Shown here piece by piece: positions 22,027-31,238 of a stretch of DNA of 64,000 nt. The stretch is from positions 3,486 through 67,485 of the forward strand of contig CAZCMI010000002.1 in NCBI GenBank assembly GCA_964499955.1, written 5' to 3'. Source of the DNA: JAJYIV01 sp964499955 (lineage in GTDB: Bacteria > Patescibacteriota > Patescibacteriia > UBA9934 > GWF2-40-263). The notes below the pieces were generated by a model, which was given only the letters and a program-made list of their open reading frames with translations, ran no database searches and had not been told where the DNA came from. Every line of letters begins with the position of its first letter. Positions within the stretch are counted from its first letter, which is position 1. Both the position numbers and the translations under genes were made by a program.

Positions 22027-24945
22027 ATGTCGTATCCCCGCCCGTCTTCCTCGGACTGGAAGCGGCACGGCCGCAAACAGCTGCGCCTGCCCAAGAACTG
22101 GCTTAAAAACCTGCTGCTGGTGCTGTTGATTTTGGGCGTGGCCGGCACGTTGGGGCTCTTGGGCCTCTTCGCTTACGTCAGCCGGGATCTGCCGGATCCG
22201 AACGCGCTGACCCGCCGCACCATCAAGCAAAGCACCAAGATTTACGACCGCACGGGCGAGCATTTGCTGTACGAAATCCACGGCGACGAAAACCGCACCT
22301 TGGTAAAAATCCAAGACGGCTTCTGCGACCCCGACTTCACGTCCGAGGGCGAGGGCGGCATTCCCTTGGTCGCCCTGCAAGCCACCATCGCGGCCGAGGA
22401 CCGCGCGTTTTGCGACCACGGGGGCTTCACCGTGCGCGGCATCGGGCGCGCCGTGCTCTTCGGCGGCAGCCGCGGGGGCGGGTCCACGCTCACCCAGCAG
22501 CTGGTGAAAAACGCCATCCTTTCCAACGAACGCACGCTCACCCGCAAGGTGAAGGAACTTATCTTGTCCGTGGAATTGGAACGCCGCTACGCCAAGGACG
22601 AAATCCTGCAGATTTACTTCAACGAAATTCCCTACGGCTCCACGTACTACGGCATCCAGGCCGCCGCCACGAATTTCTTCGGCAAGACGGTGGACACCCT
22701 GACCTTGGCGGAAACGGCCACCCTGGCGGCCATTCCCCAGCTACCGACGTACTACATCAACAACCCGGACCGGCTGAAGATCCGCCGCGACTGGATTTTG
22801 GACAGCATGGCGGAGCTGGAGTTCATTTCCCAAAGCCAGGCGGACGAAGCCAAAGCCCAGGACACGCCGCTGCGCGCGCGCGTCACCAACATCCAGGCGC
22901 CGCACTTCGTCTTCTACGTCAAAGAATTGCTGGAAACCCAGTTCGGCCAACGACAGGTTGAAGAAGGCGGGCTGCGAGTGGTCACTTCGCTGGACTACGA
23001 CCTACAGAAGGCGGCCGAGGAAGCCGTGGTGAACGGCGTAAACGAACGCGGCGAGGCGCACAATTTCACCAACGCCTCCCTCGTGGCGGCCGACCCGCAC
23101 ACCGGCCAGATCCTCGCGATGGTGGGGTCCAAGGACTACTTCAACGACGCCATCGCCGGCAAGGTGAACGTGGCGCTGCGCCCGCGCCAGCCGGGGTCGA
23201 GTTTCAAACCCATCGTCTTCGCCCAGGCGTTCGACCTGGGGTACACGCCTAACACCGTGCTGTGGGACGTAAAGACGGACTTCCCCACCGCCACCGGCCC
23301 GTACAGCCCCAACAACTACGACCTGCGGGAGCGCGGACCCATCCGCATCCGGGAAGTTCTGCAGGGGTCGCTCAACATCCCCGCCGTGCAGATGCTGTAC
23401 ATGGTGGGCGTGGAACGGGCGCTCGATTTCGCCGCGTCGCTCGGCTATTCCACCTTCCAAGACCGTTCGCGCTTCGGCCTGGCCATCGTGCTGGGCGGCG
23501 GCGAGGTGCAGCTGCTGGAACACACGCTCGCCTACGGGGCGCTCGGCAACGGCGGACGGCGGTTCGACGCCGCGCCCATTCTGGAAGTGACGGATCCTGA
23601 TGGGAACGTCCTGATGGAATGGAAACAGACGGACGGCGACCGCGTGTTGTCTGAAAACGCCTCCCGCATGGTGACGAACGTGCTGACGGACAACGCGGCC
23701 CGCAGCTATGTCTTCGGCCCGAACAGCTTCCTGCAGCTGGGGAACATTCCCGCGGCGGCGAAGTCCGGCACCACCAACCGCAACTACGACGCCTGGACCG
23801 TCGGGTACGTGCCGTCGCTCGTGACCGGCGTGTGGGTGGGCAACGCCGACAACAGCCGCATGGGGTCGCGGGCGGACGGTTCCGTGGTGGCTGCCCCCAT
23901 TTGGAACGCCTTCATGCGCGCGGCTCTGGCCGGCAAGCCGGTGGAATCCTTCCCCGCGCCGGACATTCCGCAGACGGGCAAGCCCGTGCTGGACGGCGAG
24001 ATTCCCAGCACGCGCGTGGTCGTGGACCGGGCGTCCGACAAACTCGCCACGGAATTCACGCCCGCTTCCTACCGCGAGGAACGCTTGTACGCGGAATACC
24101 ATTCCCTGCTGCATTACGTAAACCGCGCGGACCCGTTGGGCCCGCCGCCGGAGAACCCGGAGCGCGACCCGCATTACGAGGCGTGGGAAGCCGCCATCGC
24201 CGATTGGATGCGCCGGGAGGAAGAACGCACGGGCATCGTCATTTCTTCCCAGCAGCCGCCGACGGAATACGACGACGTGCACGTCCCCGCCAACCAGCCG
24301 TCCGTGTTCCTCGCCTTCCCCCAGGCGAACGACACGCTCTTCGACCGCATGCTGGACGTTTCGGCGGACGCGTTCGCTCCGCGCGGCGTCTCGCGCATGG
24401 AATTCTACCTGGGCGGCAAGCTGGTGGGCGTGGATACCTCCGCGCCATATACGCTGCGCGCCACGCTGCCCGGTTCCATTGGGCGGGGCACGCACACGCT
24501 CAAGGTGGTGGCCTACGACGACGTGGACAACGCCGGTTCCGCCAGCGTGAACATCCGCGTGGAAACGGACGCCGAGAGCGCGGGCGCGGACATCGTGGAC
24601 CCGCGCCACGGCCAGAACATCGACGGCACGGAAACGTACATGGTGGCCGTGTCCTTGGACCGGCCGCAACAATACGGCTCCGTGGCTCTGTACGCCCAGC
24701 GCGTCGGGCAGGCCGAACGCACGTTGGTGGGCCTGCGCCCCGAACCGGATTCCCCGTTCGTCCAGTTTGCCTGGACGTTGCCCATGGAAGGCGGCGACTG
24801 GATCCTGACGGCCACGGCCGAGGGCCGCGACGGCCTGCCGGGCACGGAAACGGCCGGGTACCTGGTCCACGTCCGCGCGCCGCAACCGCAACCGTCGTCC
24901 GAGGAACCGACGGAAGCACCGCTCAATCCGTTCGCCGTTGAGTAA
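22027..24945 (+). CDS. Bifunctional penicillin-binding protein 1 (GT51 plus transpeptidase) with Ig-like tail
   Basis: The protein has 972 residues with a cytosolic basic start and one membrane helix (about 30-55). The glycosyltransferase domain (about 75-290) holds AAEDRAFCDHGG (from 121), GGSTLTQQLVKN and YFNEIPYGSTYYGIQAAA. The transpeptidase has SSFK (Ser about 389-391), SLN near 450 and KSGT (about 578). About 758-850 is a bacterial Ig-like domain (FDRMLDVSADAFAPRGVSRMEFYLGGKLVGV), and a second similar segment runs to the end. It polymerises and crosslinks peptidoglycan outside the membrane. The Ig tail makes it longer than a typical class A PBP. Confidence 0.93.
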   Translation: MSYPRPSSSDWKRHGRKQLRLPKNWLKNLLLVLLILGVAGTLGLLGLFAYVSRDLPDPNALTRRTIKQSTKIYDRTGEHLLYEIHGDENRTLVKIQDGFCDPDFTSEGEGGIPLVALQATIAAEDRAFCDHGGFTVRGIGRAVLFGGSRGGGSTLTQQLVKNAILSNERTLTRKVKELILSVELERRYAKDEILQIYFNEIPYGSTYYGIQAAATNFFGKTVDTLTLAETATLAAIPQLPTYYINNPDRLKIRRDWILDSMAELEFISQSQADEAKAQDTPLRARVTNIQAPHFVFYVKELLETQFGQRQVEEGGLRVVTSLDYDLQKAAEEAVVNGVNERGEAHNFTNASLVAADPHTGQILAMVGSKDYFNDAIAGKVNVALRPRQPGSSFKPIVFAQAFDLGYTPNTVLWDVKTDFPTATGPYSPNNYDLRERGPIRIREVLQGSLNIPAVQMLYMVGVERALDFAASLGYSTFQDRSRFGLAIVLGGGEVQLLEHTLAYGALGNGGRRFDAAPILEVTDPDGNVLMEWKQTDGDRVLSENASRMVTNVLTDNAARSYVFGPNSFLQLGNIPAAAKSGTTNRNYDAWTVGYVPSLVTGVWVGNADNSRMGSRADGSVVAAPIWNAFMRAALAGKPVESFPAPDIPQTGKPVLDGEIPSTRVVVDRASDKLATEFTPASYREERLYAEYHSLLHYVNRADPLGPPPENPERDPHYEAWEAAIADWMRREEERTGIVISSQQPPTEYDDVHVPANQPSVFLAFPQANDTLFDRMLDVSADAFAPRGVSRMEFYLGGKLVGVDTSAPYTLRATLPGSIGRGTHTLKVVAYDDVDNAGSASVNIRVETDAESAGADIVDPRHGQNIDGTETYMVAVSLDRPQQYGSVALYAQRVGQAERTLVGLRPEPDSPFVQFAWTLPMEGGDWILTATAEGRDGLPGTETAGYLVHVRAPQPQPSSEEPTEAPLNPFAVE

Positions 24946-24947
24946 CG

Positions 24948-24981
24948 AAAAACACCCTCGTAATAGGCGGGGGTGTTTTAT
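24948..24981. terminator. Intrinsic terminator between convergent genes
   Basis: AACACCC...GGGTGTT arms (24951-24977) with A and T runs. It serves the PBP1 gene rightwards and overlaps the stop of the UPF0462 gene on the other strand. Confidence 0.7.
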
Positions 24982-25535
24982 TGCTCCACCACTTCGGGAT
25001 ACGCGTCCGGCTGGTGGAAGTCGGGGCGTTCGCCGGGCACGGGGAAGGCGGCCAGGTATTCCCCTTCCGCCGCCACGAAGGCGTTGATGGCCCGCACGGG
25101 CCGCGGAACCATCGCGGAAGGAATGCGGATGACGGACGACCACCAGCCACCGTCCGGTTCTTCTTCCCGCACGTGGGCCAATTCCGGCGCGAAGGTCAGA
25201 TATTCATCCGACCGCTGGCGGATTCCATCGAAGCCCAGTACGAGAAAATGCCCGCCTGCGCCCAATTCCACCTCCAAATATTGATGCCCAGGGCCAACGA
25301 CGAATAGTTCGGCTACATCATATTCCCACAGGTTGCCCACAGGGTTATCCACAGGTGCATTCGGGATGCGTTCCTGCGGGCGCACAGGCATGCGCGCCCG
25401 GATTTCCCAATCCCCGTTTTCCAACGTCCGAACGGCCACGTCCGCGCGCAAACGCGGGTTCGGGTTGGCCGATCCGTCCCACCGGTCGCGCACAGGAAGC
25501 GTCAGCCACGCGGGGGCTTTGGGAACGCGGAGCAT
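24978..25535 (-). CDS. UPF0462 (C4orf33-like) / CBM9-like domain protein
   Basis: The protein has 185 residues. The central motif LWEYDVAELFVVGPGHQYLEVELGAGGHFLVLGFDGIR, and an end with AINAFV...EYLAAFPVPGERPDFHQPDAY, closely follow the order of the UPF0462 family known from animals (human C4orf33). That family has a carbohydrate-binding (CBM9-like) beta sandwich fold. Function is unknown. The ATG at 25533-25535 lies 5 nt past the dnaN stop, so it is co-transcribed with dnaN. Two TTATCCACA-like stretches (one perfect, 25345-25353) fall within the coding region. Confidence 0.7.
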   Translation of the reverse strand: MLRVPKAPAWLTLPVRDRWDGSANPNPRLRADVAVRTLENGDWEIRARMPVRPQERIPNAPVDNPVGNLWEYDVAELFVVGPGHQYLEVELGAGGHFLVLGFDGIRQRSDEYLTFAPELAHVREEEPDGGWWSSVIRIPSAMVPRPVRAINAFVAAEGEYLAAFPVPGERPDFHQPDAYPEVVEQ

Positions 25536-25540
25536 ATCCG

Positions 25541-26677
25541 TTACGCCTTGATCGGCATGATGATGTACAGGTACCCCGTCCCGCCGTCTTGGGCGCGCAA
25601 AATGCACGGGTTGGCAGCGTCGATCATCTGCACCTGCACGCGCTCCGTCCCCACGGCGGAGAGGCCGTCGAGCAGGTAGCGGTAGTTCAAGGTGACCGTG
25701 TTTTGCGGGCCGGACACCTCGGCCGCGCACGACGCCGTGTTTTCGCCGCGGTCGGCGTCCACGGACTTCACTTCCAATTTCTTTTCGTCCGGGTGGAAAG
25801 CGAGCGTGACGTCGAACAGCCCGGCGCGGGAGAACAAACTGGCCGTTTTCACCGCCTTGGTGAAGTCGTCGCGGTCCACGACGGCATTGGTTTGGAATTG
25901 CTGCGGGATGATCTGGCGGTAGTCGGGATAATTCCCCTCGATCATGCGCGAAACGATTTCCACGGAACCGTAGGAGAAAACGACCTGGCCCTCGGACAGC
26001 CCGAGCGAAACGGTGGTTGGTGCCTCCACGGAATCGCGGAACACGGACAACACGCGATTCACCTCCGCCAGCGTTTTGGCCGGGATGATGACGCGCTGTT
26101 CTTCCACTGACTGGCCCGGCAGGTCGATGACGCCTTCCGCCAGGCGATAGGAGTCCGTGGCGGCCAGCACCGCTTCCCCGCCGCCGTCTTTCTTCCTGAA
26201 TTCGACGGAGACGCCGGTGAGCTCCGGACGCGCCTCGCTGGTCGAAACCGCGAACAGGACGCGCGAGAGCGTCTCCCGGAAGCCCTCAACGGGCAACTGG
26301 TACACGCGGTCGCCCTGGATTTTCGGCACCAGCGGGAAATCCGCCGCGGACAAGCCGTTGATCTTCGTGCGGTTTCCGCCGCAGGACGCCGCCAAAGACG
26401 CCGCGTCGGCCGAAACGGACACATGTTCGTTCGGTAACAAGGCGACGTAATCGTGGAACAGGCGCGCCGGCACAGTGAATTCTCCCGGTTCGTCCACTTT
26501 TCCGCGCACCACGCAGGAGGTGGCGATTTCCAAGTTCGTGGTGGTCAGACTGATGGTCCCGCCTTCCGCACGGATGAGCACGTTCTGCAAGATGGGAAGA
26601 TTTACGTTTTTCCCCGTTACGTGACTCGCAATGGAAAGTCCCTGGGAAAGATTGTCACGCGTGCACGAGAACTTCAT
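25541..26677 (-). CDS. dnaN: DNA polymerase III beta subunit (sliding clamp)
   Basis: The protein has 378 residues, the normal length, with the three-domain clamp pattern. The start is MKFSCTRDNLSQGLSIASHVTGKN, the middle has FPLVPKIQGDRVYQLPVEGFRETLSRVLFAVSTSEARPELTGV, and the end GYLYIIMPIKA matches the classical PMRL-type C-terminus of beta clamps (here MPIKA). It forms the ring that tethers the replicase to DNA. It lies downstream of dnaA across a gap rich in DnaA-box-like repeats. Confidence 0.96.
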   Translation of the reverse strand: MKFSCTRDNLSQGLSIASHVTGKNVNLPILQNVLIRAEGGTISLTTTNLEIATSCVVRGKVDEPGEFTVPARLFHDYVALLPNEHVSVSADAASLAASCGGNRTKINGLSAADFPLVPKIQGDRVYQLPVEGFRETLSRVLFAVSTSEARPELTGVSVEFRKKDGGGEAVLAATDSYRLAEGVIDLPGQSVEEQRVIIPAKTLAEVNRVLSVFRDSVEAPTTVSLGLSEGQVVFSYGSVEIVSRMIEGNYPDYRQIIPQQFQTNAVVDRDDFTKAVKTASLFSRAGLFDVTLAFHPDEKKLEVKSVDADRGENTASCAAEVSGPQNTVTLNYRYLLDGLSAVGTERVQVQMIDAANPCILRAQDGGTGYLYIIMPIKA

Positions 26678-26783
26678 ATTCAGAAAGGGGACTTTAAATA
26701 AGAAGTAGAAGCAGTAGGGCGGTGGACGGAGTGGATGAACGGGAGAATGTCGCTCAACCTCGCGTCGTTTTCCTGTGGGCTCT

Positions 26784-26926
26784 TGTGGACGCCCTTGGGA
26801 TGAATCCGTGGATGAAATGTGGACGGCTGGGGTAGGACGTTTCGGCGGCCGAAGTCGTCCACAGGATTGTCCACGTTTCAGCGGCGGTTATCCGTTCGTT
26901 GTCCACGGCTTGTCCCATGTGGAAGG
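26784..26926. other. Candidate oriC: cluster of DnaA-box-like repeats between dnaA and dnaN
   Basis: Within about 145 bp I count at least eight near matches to TTGTCCACA/TTATCCACA on either strand. Forward: TCGTCCACA (26855), TTGTCCACG (26867 and 26899), TTATCCGTT (26888). Reverse: TGTGGACGC (26784), CGTGGATGA (26807), TGTGGACGG (26818), TGTGGAAGG (26918). TTGTCCAC is the DnaA box form of other high-GC bacteria. The dnaA-dnaN gap is a usual oriC site. No clear AT-rich unwinding element lies inside it. Confidence 0.65.
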
Positions 26927-26944
26927 GTTGTGCCTTCCTTGTGG

Positions 26945-28474
26945 CTAAACCGTGTACAGCCGCTGGCGGATCAGTTCCACGTCATGCTGGAGCTGTTCGT
27001 CCTGCGTGAGGCAGGAGCAAATCTTCCCGTAGGCGTGCATGGCCGTGGTGTGGTCGCGCCCGCCGAGCTCCGCCCCGATGGACGGATAACTCGACTTCAT
27101 CTCCTCCCGCATGAGGTACATGATGATTTGCCGCGGGAAAGCGTAGCGCTTTTCCCGGCTCTTCCCGACCAGGTCCTCTATTTGCAGGTCGTAGTGTTCC
27201 GCCACAGTTTGGATGAGCTGCCGCGCGGTGACGGTGCGTTTGGTGTGCGCCGGCTGGAAGCTGGAAAGGATGGGTTTGACCGTATCCAGGGTGGCCGGGA
27301 TGTTCTTGAAGTGGTGGAAGGCGATGACCTTGTTGAGCGCGCCTTCCAATTCCCGGATGTTGCTCTGCACCGACGTGGCGACGTGGTGCAGGATGTCCCG
27401 CGCCATCGGGAAGGATTTTTCCCGGCATTTCGCCTCCAGGATGGCCACGCGGGTTTCGAAGTCCGGCGTGCCGATGTCGGCCATCATGCCGCTTTCGAAG
27501 CGGGAGATGAGGCGGCTTTCCAGGAACGGAATGGCCTTGGGCGGCCGGTCCGCCGTGATGACGAGCTGTTTGTTGTTTTGGTGCAGCTGGTTGAAGGTGT
27601 GGAAGAACTCCTCCTGCGTGCCTTCCTTTCCGGTGAGGAATTGGATGTCGTCCACGAGCAGCAGGTCCACGCTGCGGTAGTAGTTGCGGAAGTCCCGACC
27701 CTGGCCCGTGCGAACCGCGTTGATGAAGTCCGTGGTGAAGCGCTCGCTGGTGACGTAGAGCACGCGGGTGTGCCCGGCGCGGCGCAGGATTTCGTTGCCG
27801 ACGGCCTGCAATAGGTGGGTTTTGCCCAAGCCCACGCCGCCGTAGATAAACAGGGGGTTGTAGACGCCGCCGGGTTGGGATGCCACGGCCTGGGCGGCCG
27901 CGTGGGCCAGCTCGTTTTGCTTGCCGACCACGTAGCTGCCGAACGCGTACTTGGCGTTCAGAGTGAATTCCCCGAGGCGGGAGCCGGGCGGCGGGGCCGC
28001 GGGCGGGCTTGCGGGAGCGGGGGCGGCGGCGTTTTGGACGGACGACGGGTTGGTGGGGGCGGATGCGGGCTGGCTGGGTGCCCGTTCCTGTTCCACGATA
28101 ACCGTTACGTGCCCCGCGGCGGGGCTTGCCGACGCCGGTTCGTACACGGGCACCGGTTCGGGCGGGGTTTCCGGCAGGACGGTGGCCGGTTCCGCCTCAA
28201 CCATGGCGACGGGGGCGGGCGGTTGGCGCGTTTCCACGCGGTAGGTGATGGTCCGGACGTTCTGCTGCGCGTGGGTTTGTAAGGATTGCAGGATATCCTT
28301 GTGGTATTTCTTTTCCAACCACGCCTTGGTGAACAGGTTGGGAACACCGATAACGACATCGCCGTCGCCGAAGGACGCGATGAAGGTATTGCGGAACCAG
28401 GTCGTAAAATTCGCCTTGCTCAGCGAAAGTTCCAACCCGCCCAGCACCGCCAGCCACAGTTCATGGGTGTTCAT
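26945..28474 (-). CDS. dnaA: Chromosomal replication initiator protein DnaA
   Basis: The protein has 509 residues. Domain I (1-85) has ELSLSKANFTTWFRNT. A long Pro/Ala/Glu-rich domain II linker (85-165) follows. The AAA+ domain holds Walker A YGGVGLGKTH (211-220) and Walker B LLLVDDIQFL (271-280), and the C-terminal DNA-binding signature GRDHTTAMHAY lies near 480. It opens oriC and loads the helicase. The ATG at 28472-28474 is the family start. The gene is divergent from rpmH, as in many bacteria, with weak DnaA-box-like sequences in the 185-bp gap that may mediate autoregulation. Confidence 0.96.
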   Translation of the reverse strand: MNTHELWLAVLGGLELSLSKANFTTWFRNTFIASFGDGDVVIGVPNLFTKAWLEKKYHKDILQSLQTHAQQNVRTITYRVETRQPPAPVAMVEAEPATVLPETPPEPVPVYEPASASPAAGHVTVIVEQERAPSQPASAPTNPSSVQNAAAPAPASPPAAPPPGSRLGEFTLNAKYAFGSYVVGKQNELAHAAAQAVASQPGGVYNPLFIYGGVGLGKTHLLQAVGNEILRRAGHTRVLYVTSERFTTDFINAVRTGQGRDFRNYYRSVDLLLVDDIQFLTGKEGTQEEFFHTFNQLHQNNKQLVITADRPPKAIPFLESRLISRFESGMMADIGTPDFETRVAILEAKCREKSFPMARDILHHVATSVQSNIRELEGALNKVIAFHHFKNIPATLDTVKPILSSFQPAHTKRTVTARQLIQTVAEHYDLQIEDLVGKSREKRYAFPRQIIMYLMREEMKSSYPSIGAELGGRDHTTAMHAYGKICSCLTQDEQLQHDVELIRQRLYTV

Positions 28475-28659
28475 ACCGCGGACGACGTCAAAAAAGAGAT
28501 GCCCCATTCCCGGAAAACGGGAAGGAACGATTGGCGATGGCGCTAGTGTAAATCAGATATCCACATGTGGGCAAGTTGCATTTTTCCGCCGAATGGGTTG
28601 ATAACCTGTGGACAGTGTGGTAACGTGCCCGCACGTCGCATCTCATTCGTTTTGCCGCT

Positions 28660-28815
28660 ATGTCCAAGCGCACCTATCAACCAAAAAAGGCCCGCCGCGC
28701 CAAGGTGCACGGGTTCCGCGTCCGTTCCCGTACCAAGAACGGCCAGACCGTGCTCAAGCGCCGCCGCGTGAAGGGACGCACCCGTGTGTCCGTCCAAGCC
28801 AAGAAATTGAAGTAA
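28660..28815 (+). CDS. rpmH: Ribosomal protein bL34
   Basis: The 51-residue basic protein starts MSKRTYQPKKARRAKVHGFR and contains RVKGRTRVSV. This is the bL34 pattern, slightly extended at the C-terminus. It follows the classic dnaA-rpmH-rnpA-yidD order. No SD precedes the ATG. Confidence 0.95.
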   Translation: MSKRTYQPKKARRAKVHGFRVRSRTKNGQTVLKRRRVKGRTRVSVQAKKLK

Positions 28816-28863
28816 GAAGGAAACGCGCGTGAAAACGCGCGTTTTGTTCATGAACCGCCCCGT

Positions 28864-29205
28864 ATGCTCGCCCCCGCCCATCGTTTGCGAAAAGAAACGG
28901 ACATCCGCACCCTTTTTTCCAAGGGCAAGGGCGCGTTTGATCCAACCTGCGGTGTGAAATTCCGCGCCAACGGCCTGGACGTGTCCCGGTTCGCCGTGGT
29001 GGTGGGGTCCGCCGTATCCAAAGAGGCCGTGATGCGCAATCGCGTCCGCCGCCGGTTGCGCGAAATCGTCCGGGCGCGTTTGCCGCGCATCAAGCCGGGG
29101 TTCGACGTGGCCTTGATGGCCCGCCCGCCCGCGGCGCGCGCGTCGTTCGCCGCCTTGGAGGCCGCGGTGGAGCGTTCCTTGCGGAAAGCCGGGCTGTTGG
29201 TATGA
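28864..29205 (+). CDS. rnpA: Ribonuclease P protein component
   Basis: The protein has 113 residues. RLRKETDIRTLFSKGK at the start and the RNA-binding RNR signature AVMRNRVRRRLREIVR (about residues 56-71) identify RnpA, which binds the catalytic RNase P RNA and the tRNA 5' leader. Its stop overlaps the yidD start (ATGA at 29202-29205). RNase P RNA itself was not recognised in the window. Confidence 0.95.
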   Translation: MLAPAHRLRKETDIRTLFSKGKGAFDPTCGVKFRANGLDVSRFAVVVGSAVSKEAVMRNRVRRRLREIVRARLPRIKPGFDVALMARPPAARASFAALEAAVERSLRKAGLLV

Positions 29206-29447
29206 GGCGCGCGTTCATGGCGGCCATCCGCGTGTACCAGCGGACCTTGTCGCCGGACCATGGGCCGCTGCGCCGCTTCTTTCCCTACGGGTACTGCCGA
29301 TTTCACCCCAGCTGCTCGCAATACGGCCACGACGCCTACCGCCTGCACGGGGTGGCCCGTGGCTCCGTCCTTACGGCGTGGCGCATCCTGCGTTGTAACC
29401 CGTTCAACGAAGGAGGCGAAGATCCGGTGCCCGAACCGCAACCGTAA
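29202..29447 (+). CDS. yidD: Membrane protein insertion efficiency factor YidD
   Basis: The 81-residue protein contains RVYQRTLSP, FHPSCSQYGHDAYRLHG and ILRCNPFNEGGEDPVP, all conserved in YidD. It sits at the membrane and helps YidC-dependent insertion. yidC is not the next gene here, unlike in many bacteria. Confidence 0.93.
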   Translation: MRRAFMAAIRVYQRTLSPDHGPLRRFFPYGYCRFHPSCSQYGHDAYRLHGVARGSVLTAWRILRCNPFNEGGEDPVPEPQP

Positions 29448-29469
29448 CCCCGGCCCTAGGGCCGGGGTT
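29446..29469. terminator. Bidirectional intrinsic terminator
   Basis: The palindrome AACCCCGGCCC-TA-GGGCCGGGGTT lies between the convergent yidD and DUF167 genes and overlaps both stop regions. No long T-run follows on either side. Confidence 0.7.
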
Positions 29470-29701
29470 ATTCGTACTTCCCCGCCACGCGCACGTGCTT
29501 CAAGCGGGCCGCGGCCCCGCGCACGATCGTCACGGCGGATTTCGGCACGCCGAGTTCTTCGGCCAGGACGTCGACGACCGCGTCATTCGCCTTGCCGCCT
29601 TCCGGGGCCGCCGTCACGTCCACTTTCACCGTGGAGTCGTCCAGCCACGCGGCAACGGCGTTGCGCTTGGCGCGCGGTTTTACATGGACGGTGAGAAGCA
29701 T
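29468..29701 (-). CDS. DUF167/UPF0235 family protein (YggU-like)
   Basis: The 77-residue protein has VHVKPRAKRNAV at the start and APEGGKANDAVVDVLAEELGVPKSAVTIVRG in the middle, the full signature of the DUF167 family. Function unknown. It reads towards the yidD gene. Confidence 0.88.
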   Translation of the reverse strand: MLLTVHVKPRAKRNAVAAWLDDSTVKVDVTAAPEGGKANDAVVDVLAEELGVPKSAVTIVRGAAARLKHVRVAGKYE

Positions 29702-29734
29702 ACGCGGACCAGTGTATGTCCGGCGGCGGCAAAC

Positions 29735-29763
29735 GCAAAACGGGCCCCCAAAGGCCCGTTTTT
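29735..29763. terminator. Intrinsic terminator of trigger factor gene
   Basis: ACGGGCC-cccaaa-GGCCCGT (29740-29759) between A and T runs. It ends tig leftwards. Confidence 0.75.
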
Positions 29764-29765
29764 CG

Positions 29766-31061
29766 CTACGCGTTTTTCACGGCCAGTTCCTTCAACCGTG
29801 CGATCGTCTTGCGGTTGCGGATGATGGTCGCCACGTATTCGCGGTACGCCGGTTCGTAGACGCGTTTCTTGGTTTCCTTGTCTTCGTAGCGGGAGGCGAG
29901 TTCGTCCACCTCGGCGTCGATTTCCGCCTCTTCCGGCGCGATCTTTTCCTTCTTGGCGATTTCCTTCAGCACCAGCGCCACTTTGATACGCGTGAGCGCC
30001 TGCGGCGTGAAGTCCATCTTCATGTCGGCCAAGGTCTTCTTGAGGTTCTTCAGATAGGCGTCAAAGTCCATGCCTTGGCCTTCCACGGCTTGCTGCAATT
30101 CGTGGACCATCTTGTTGATTTCCTCGTTCAACAGCAGGTCCGGGATGTCCTCAAAGCGGGATTCCTCGGCGATGCGCTCAAGCAGGGTTTTCTCGATCCG
30201 CTGCTCTTCCTCCTGGAGTTTTTCTTTGTCCAAGTTGGCCTTCACCAGCCCTTTGAGCGTGGCGAAGTCCTTCTGGCCGAGGGAAACGGCGAAGGCGTCG
30301 TCGGCCGCGGGCGTTTCCAGGGCGTAGATTTCCTTCACGGCAACGTCGAATTCCACGGGTTGGCCGGCAAGCAGTTTGGAATTATGGTCGGCCGGGAAGG
30401 TCAGGGTGAAGGTTTTCTTGTCGCCTTCCTTGAGTCCCGTGATCTGCTCCTTCATGCCGGGGATGTAGTGCTCTTCCCCGAGGTAGATGGCATGGTTGGG
30501 CGATTGGCCGCCTTCCACCGAAACCCCGTCCTTTTTCATGTCGATGGACACGACGACTTTGTCCGTACCTTCGGCCGCCTTGCCGGCGGCGCCGCGCACT
30601 TCGCGGGTCTGCATGCGGCGCAGGTCGTCCACGGCGCGGGTGATGTCTTCCTCGCCCGCTTCCGCCTTCTTGCGTTCCACGGTGATCTTGGCGTAGTCGG
30701 CCAGGCGGGTGACGGCGGGCAGCAAGGACGCCTCGGCCGTGTACACCAGGTCGTTGCCCGGCACCATCTTTTCGACGTCGATGTGCGGCGAACCGACGGT
30801 GTCCAATTCGTGTTCTTCCAAGGCGCGCACGTACGTGGCGCGGACGATGGGTTCGAGGGCTTCCTCCAGGATTTTCATTTCGCCCACGCGCTGTTTCACG
30901 ACGTCGTAGGGCGCCTTGCCGGGGCGGAAGCCGGGAATCGTGCTGGCTTCGGAAATGCGCGCCGCGGCCGCCTCCATGAACGGGCGGACGTCCTCGGCGG
31001 GAACCGTGACGGTGAGTTTGACGGCGTTCTTGGGCAGCCGTTCGATTTTTGCGGTGGACAT
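29766..31061 (-). CDS. tig: Trigger factor (ribosome-associated chaperone, PPIase)
   Basis: The protein has 431 residues in three domains. The N-terminal ribosome-binding domain has the GFRPGKAP signature (44-51). A central FKBP-like PPIase domain (about 150-245) is followed by a long helical C-terminal chaperone arm rich in Glu/Lys. It meets nascent chains at the ribosome exit. Length is normal. A TAAAAT box ends 6 nt before the ATG, suggesting a very short leader. Confidence 0.94.
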   Translation of the reverse strand: MSTAKIERLPKNAVKLTVTVPAEDVRPFMEAAAARISEASTIPGFRPGKAPYDVVKQRVGEMKILEEALEPIVRATYVRALEEHELDTVGSPHIDVEKMVPGNDLVYTAEASLLPAVTRLADYAKITVERKKAEAGEEDITRAVDDLRRMQTREVRGAAGKAAEGTDKVVVSIDMKKDGVSVEGGQSPNHAIYLGEEHYIPGMKEQITGLKEGDKKTFTLTFPADHNSKLLAGQPVEFDVAVKEIYALETPAADDAFAVSLGQKDFATLKGLVKANLDKEKLQEEEQRIEKTLLERIAEESRFEDIPDLLLNEEINKMVHELQQAVEGQGMDFDAYLKNLKKTLADMKMDFTPQALTRIKVALVLKEIAKKEKIAPEEAEIDAEVDELASRYEDKETKKRVYEPAYREYVATIIRNRKTIARLKELAVKNA

Positions 31062-31238
31062 AGCGAAATTTTATGGGTGAAACCGCGGAAAACAGTGCGG
31101 CGATGGTATCGTTCCGATGATCGTGTGTCAATGTCGATTCCTTGCGTCTTTTGCCGTTTCGGCCTATGCTCCGCCGTTGCCCGAACCGAAATGGGTCGGT
31201 TGGGCGGCAGACATCCTGGGGATGAAACGAGGTGAAAC

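Noticed and set aside
25345..25353. Perfect DnaA box inside the UPF0462 gene
   Set aside because: Lies in well-supported coding sequence without a cluster on its own; noted only in the gene entry.
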